Source: an uncultured Eubacteriales bacterium (GTDB lineage: Bacteria > Bacillota > Clostridia > Peptostreptococcales > Anaerovoracaceae). Taken from it: a stretch of DNA of 5,022 nt. A program made the position numbers and the translations under genes. Positions 4,957-5,022 of this stretch are shown piece after piece. Location of the stretch: assembly GCA_959021945.1 (NCBI GenBank), contig CAUEYG010000175.1:1-5022 (forward strand), read 5' to 3'. The notes beneath the pieces are model-generated. The model was not told the origin of the DNA. It saw only the letters and a program-made list of their open reading frames with translations, and did not search any database. How positions within the stretch are numbered: position 1 is the first letter of the stretch; every line of letters begins with the position of its first letter.

Positions 4957-5022
4957 ATGAGAGAAGAGATAAAAGAAGATAAAATGCTGCTGGCCATGGC
5001 AGAGGACAGGCTGAACCAGTGC
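4957..5022 (+). CDS. 5' end of an unidentified gene (cut by window edge)
   Basis: An open frame begins with ATG 5 bases after the DUF3048 stop and runs to the edge: MREEIKEDKMLLAMAEDRLN then Gln-Cys. The close spacing suggests translational coupling; the only ribosome-site-like sequence is a weak GAGAA overlapping the upstream stop. A second in-frame ATG at 4984 is an alternative start but has no better site. The charged helical N-terminus loosely recalls S4-domain RNA-binding proteins of the YlmH type, but 22 residues are too few to assign a family. Confidence 0.5.
   Translation, partial: MREEIKEDKMLLAMAEDRLNQC

Overview
The window looks like chromosomal DNA from a low-to-moderate GC Firmicute, most likely class Clostridia (a Lachnospiraceae-like anaerobe). 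Evidence for this is purine-rich Shine-Dalgarno (SD) sites, sigma-A-type promoters in short AT-rich gaps, a stand-alone TSCPD-domain protein, a YerB-like DUF3048 protein, a CDF exporter with a duplicated C-terminal domain, and an ArcD-like basic amino acid antiporter. The assignment is an inference from protein families, not from a database search.

Layout: bases 1-1255 (minus strand) hold a two-gene unit, a CDF-family divalent metal exporter followed by the first 23 codons of an Rrf2-family regulator that runs off the left edge. A strong promoter (TTTACA, 17-bp spacer, TATAAT) reads leftward from the 152-bp divergent gap, and its -35 box sits inside an imperfect palindrome. Rightward from that gap, 1408-2841 encodes an APC-superfamily basic amino acid/polyamine antiporter. 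A small serine recombinase (2876-3487, minus) converges on it. Upstream of the recombinase, on the same strand, is a 93-residue TSCPD-domain protein (3569-3850). Divergent from that, 3935-4951 (plus) encodes a membrane-anchored DUF3048 protein, followed 5 bases later by the first 22 codons of a gene cut by the right edge.

The genes do not form one pathway. The clearest functional link is the exporter with the Rrf2 regulator, which are probably co-transcribed. The exporter has an Asn-Asp/Asp-Asp membrane metal site, which points to Mn(II) more than Zn(II). The recombinase appears solitary; I see no transposon ends or cargo.

The most interesting structure is at 3494-3539, just upstream of the recombinase start. 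A 17-bp imperfect hairpin would bury the GGAGGT ribosome-binding site in any transcript reading through from the TSCPD gene. A -10-like TATAAT overlaps the hairpin loop and 3' arm, so a transcript begun there would lack the 5' arm and leave the site free. This resembles the protection from impinging transcription known for some transposase genes, and the same dyad could also be a DNA site for the recombinase. I found no CRISPR array, rRNA, tRNA or recognisable riboswitch, and no gene-free stretch longer than about 150 bases.
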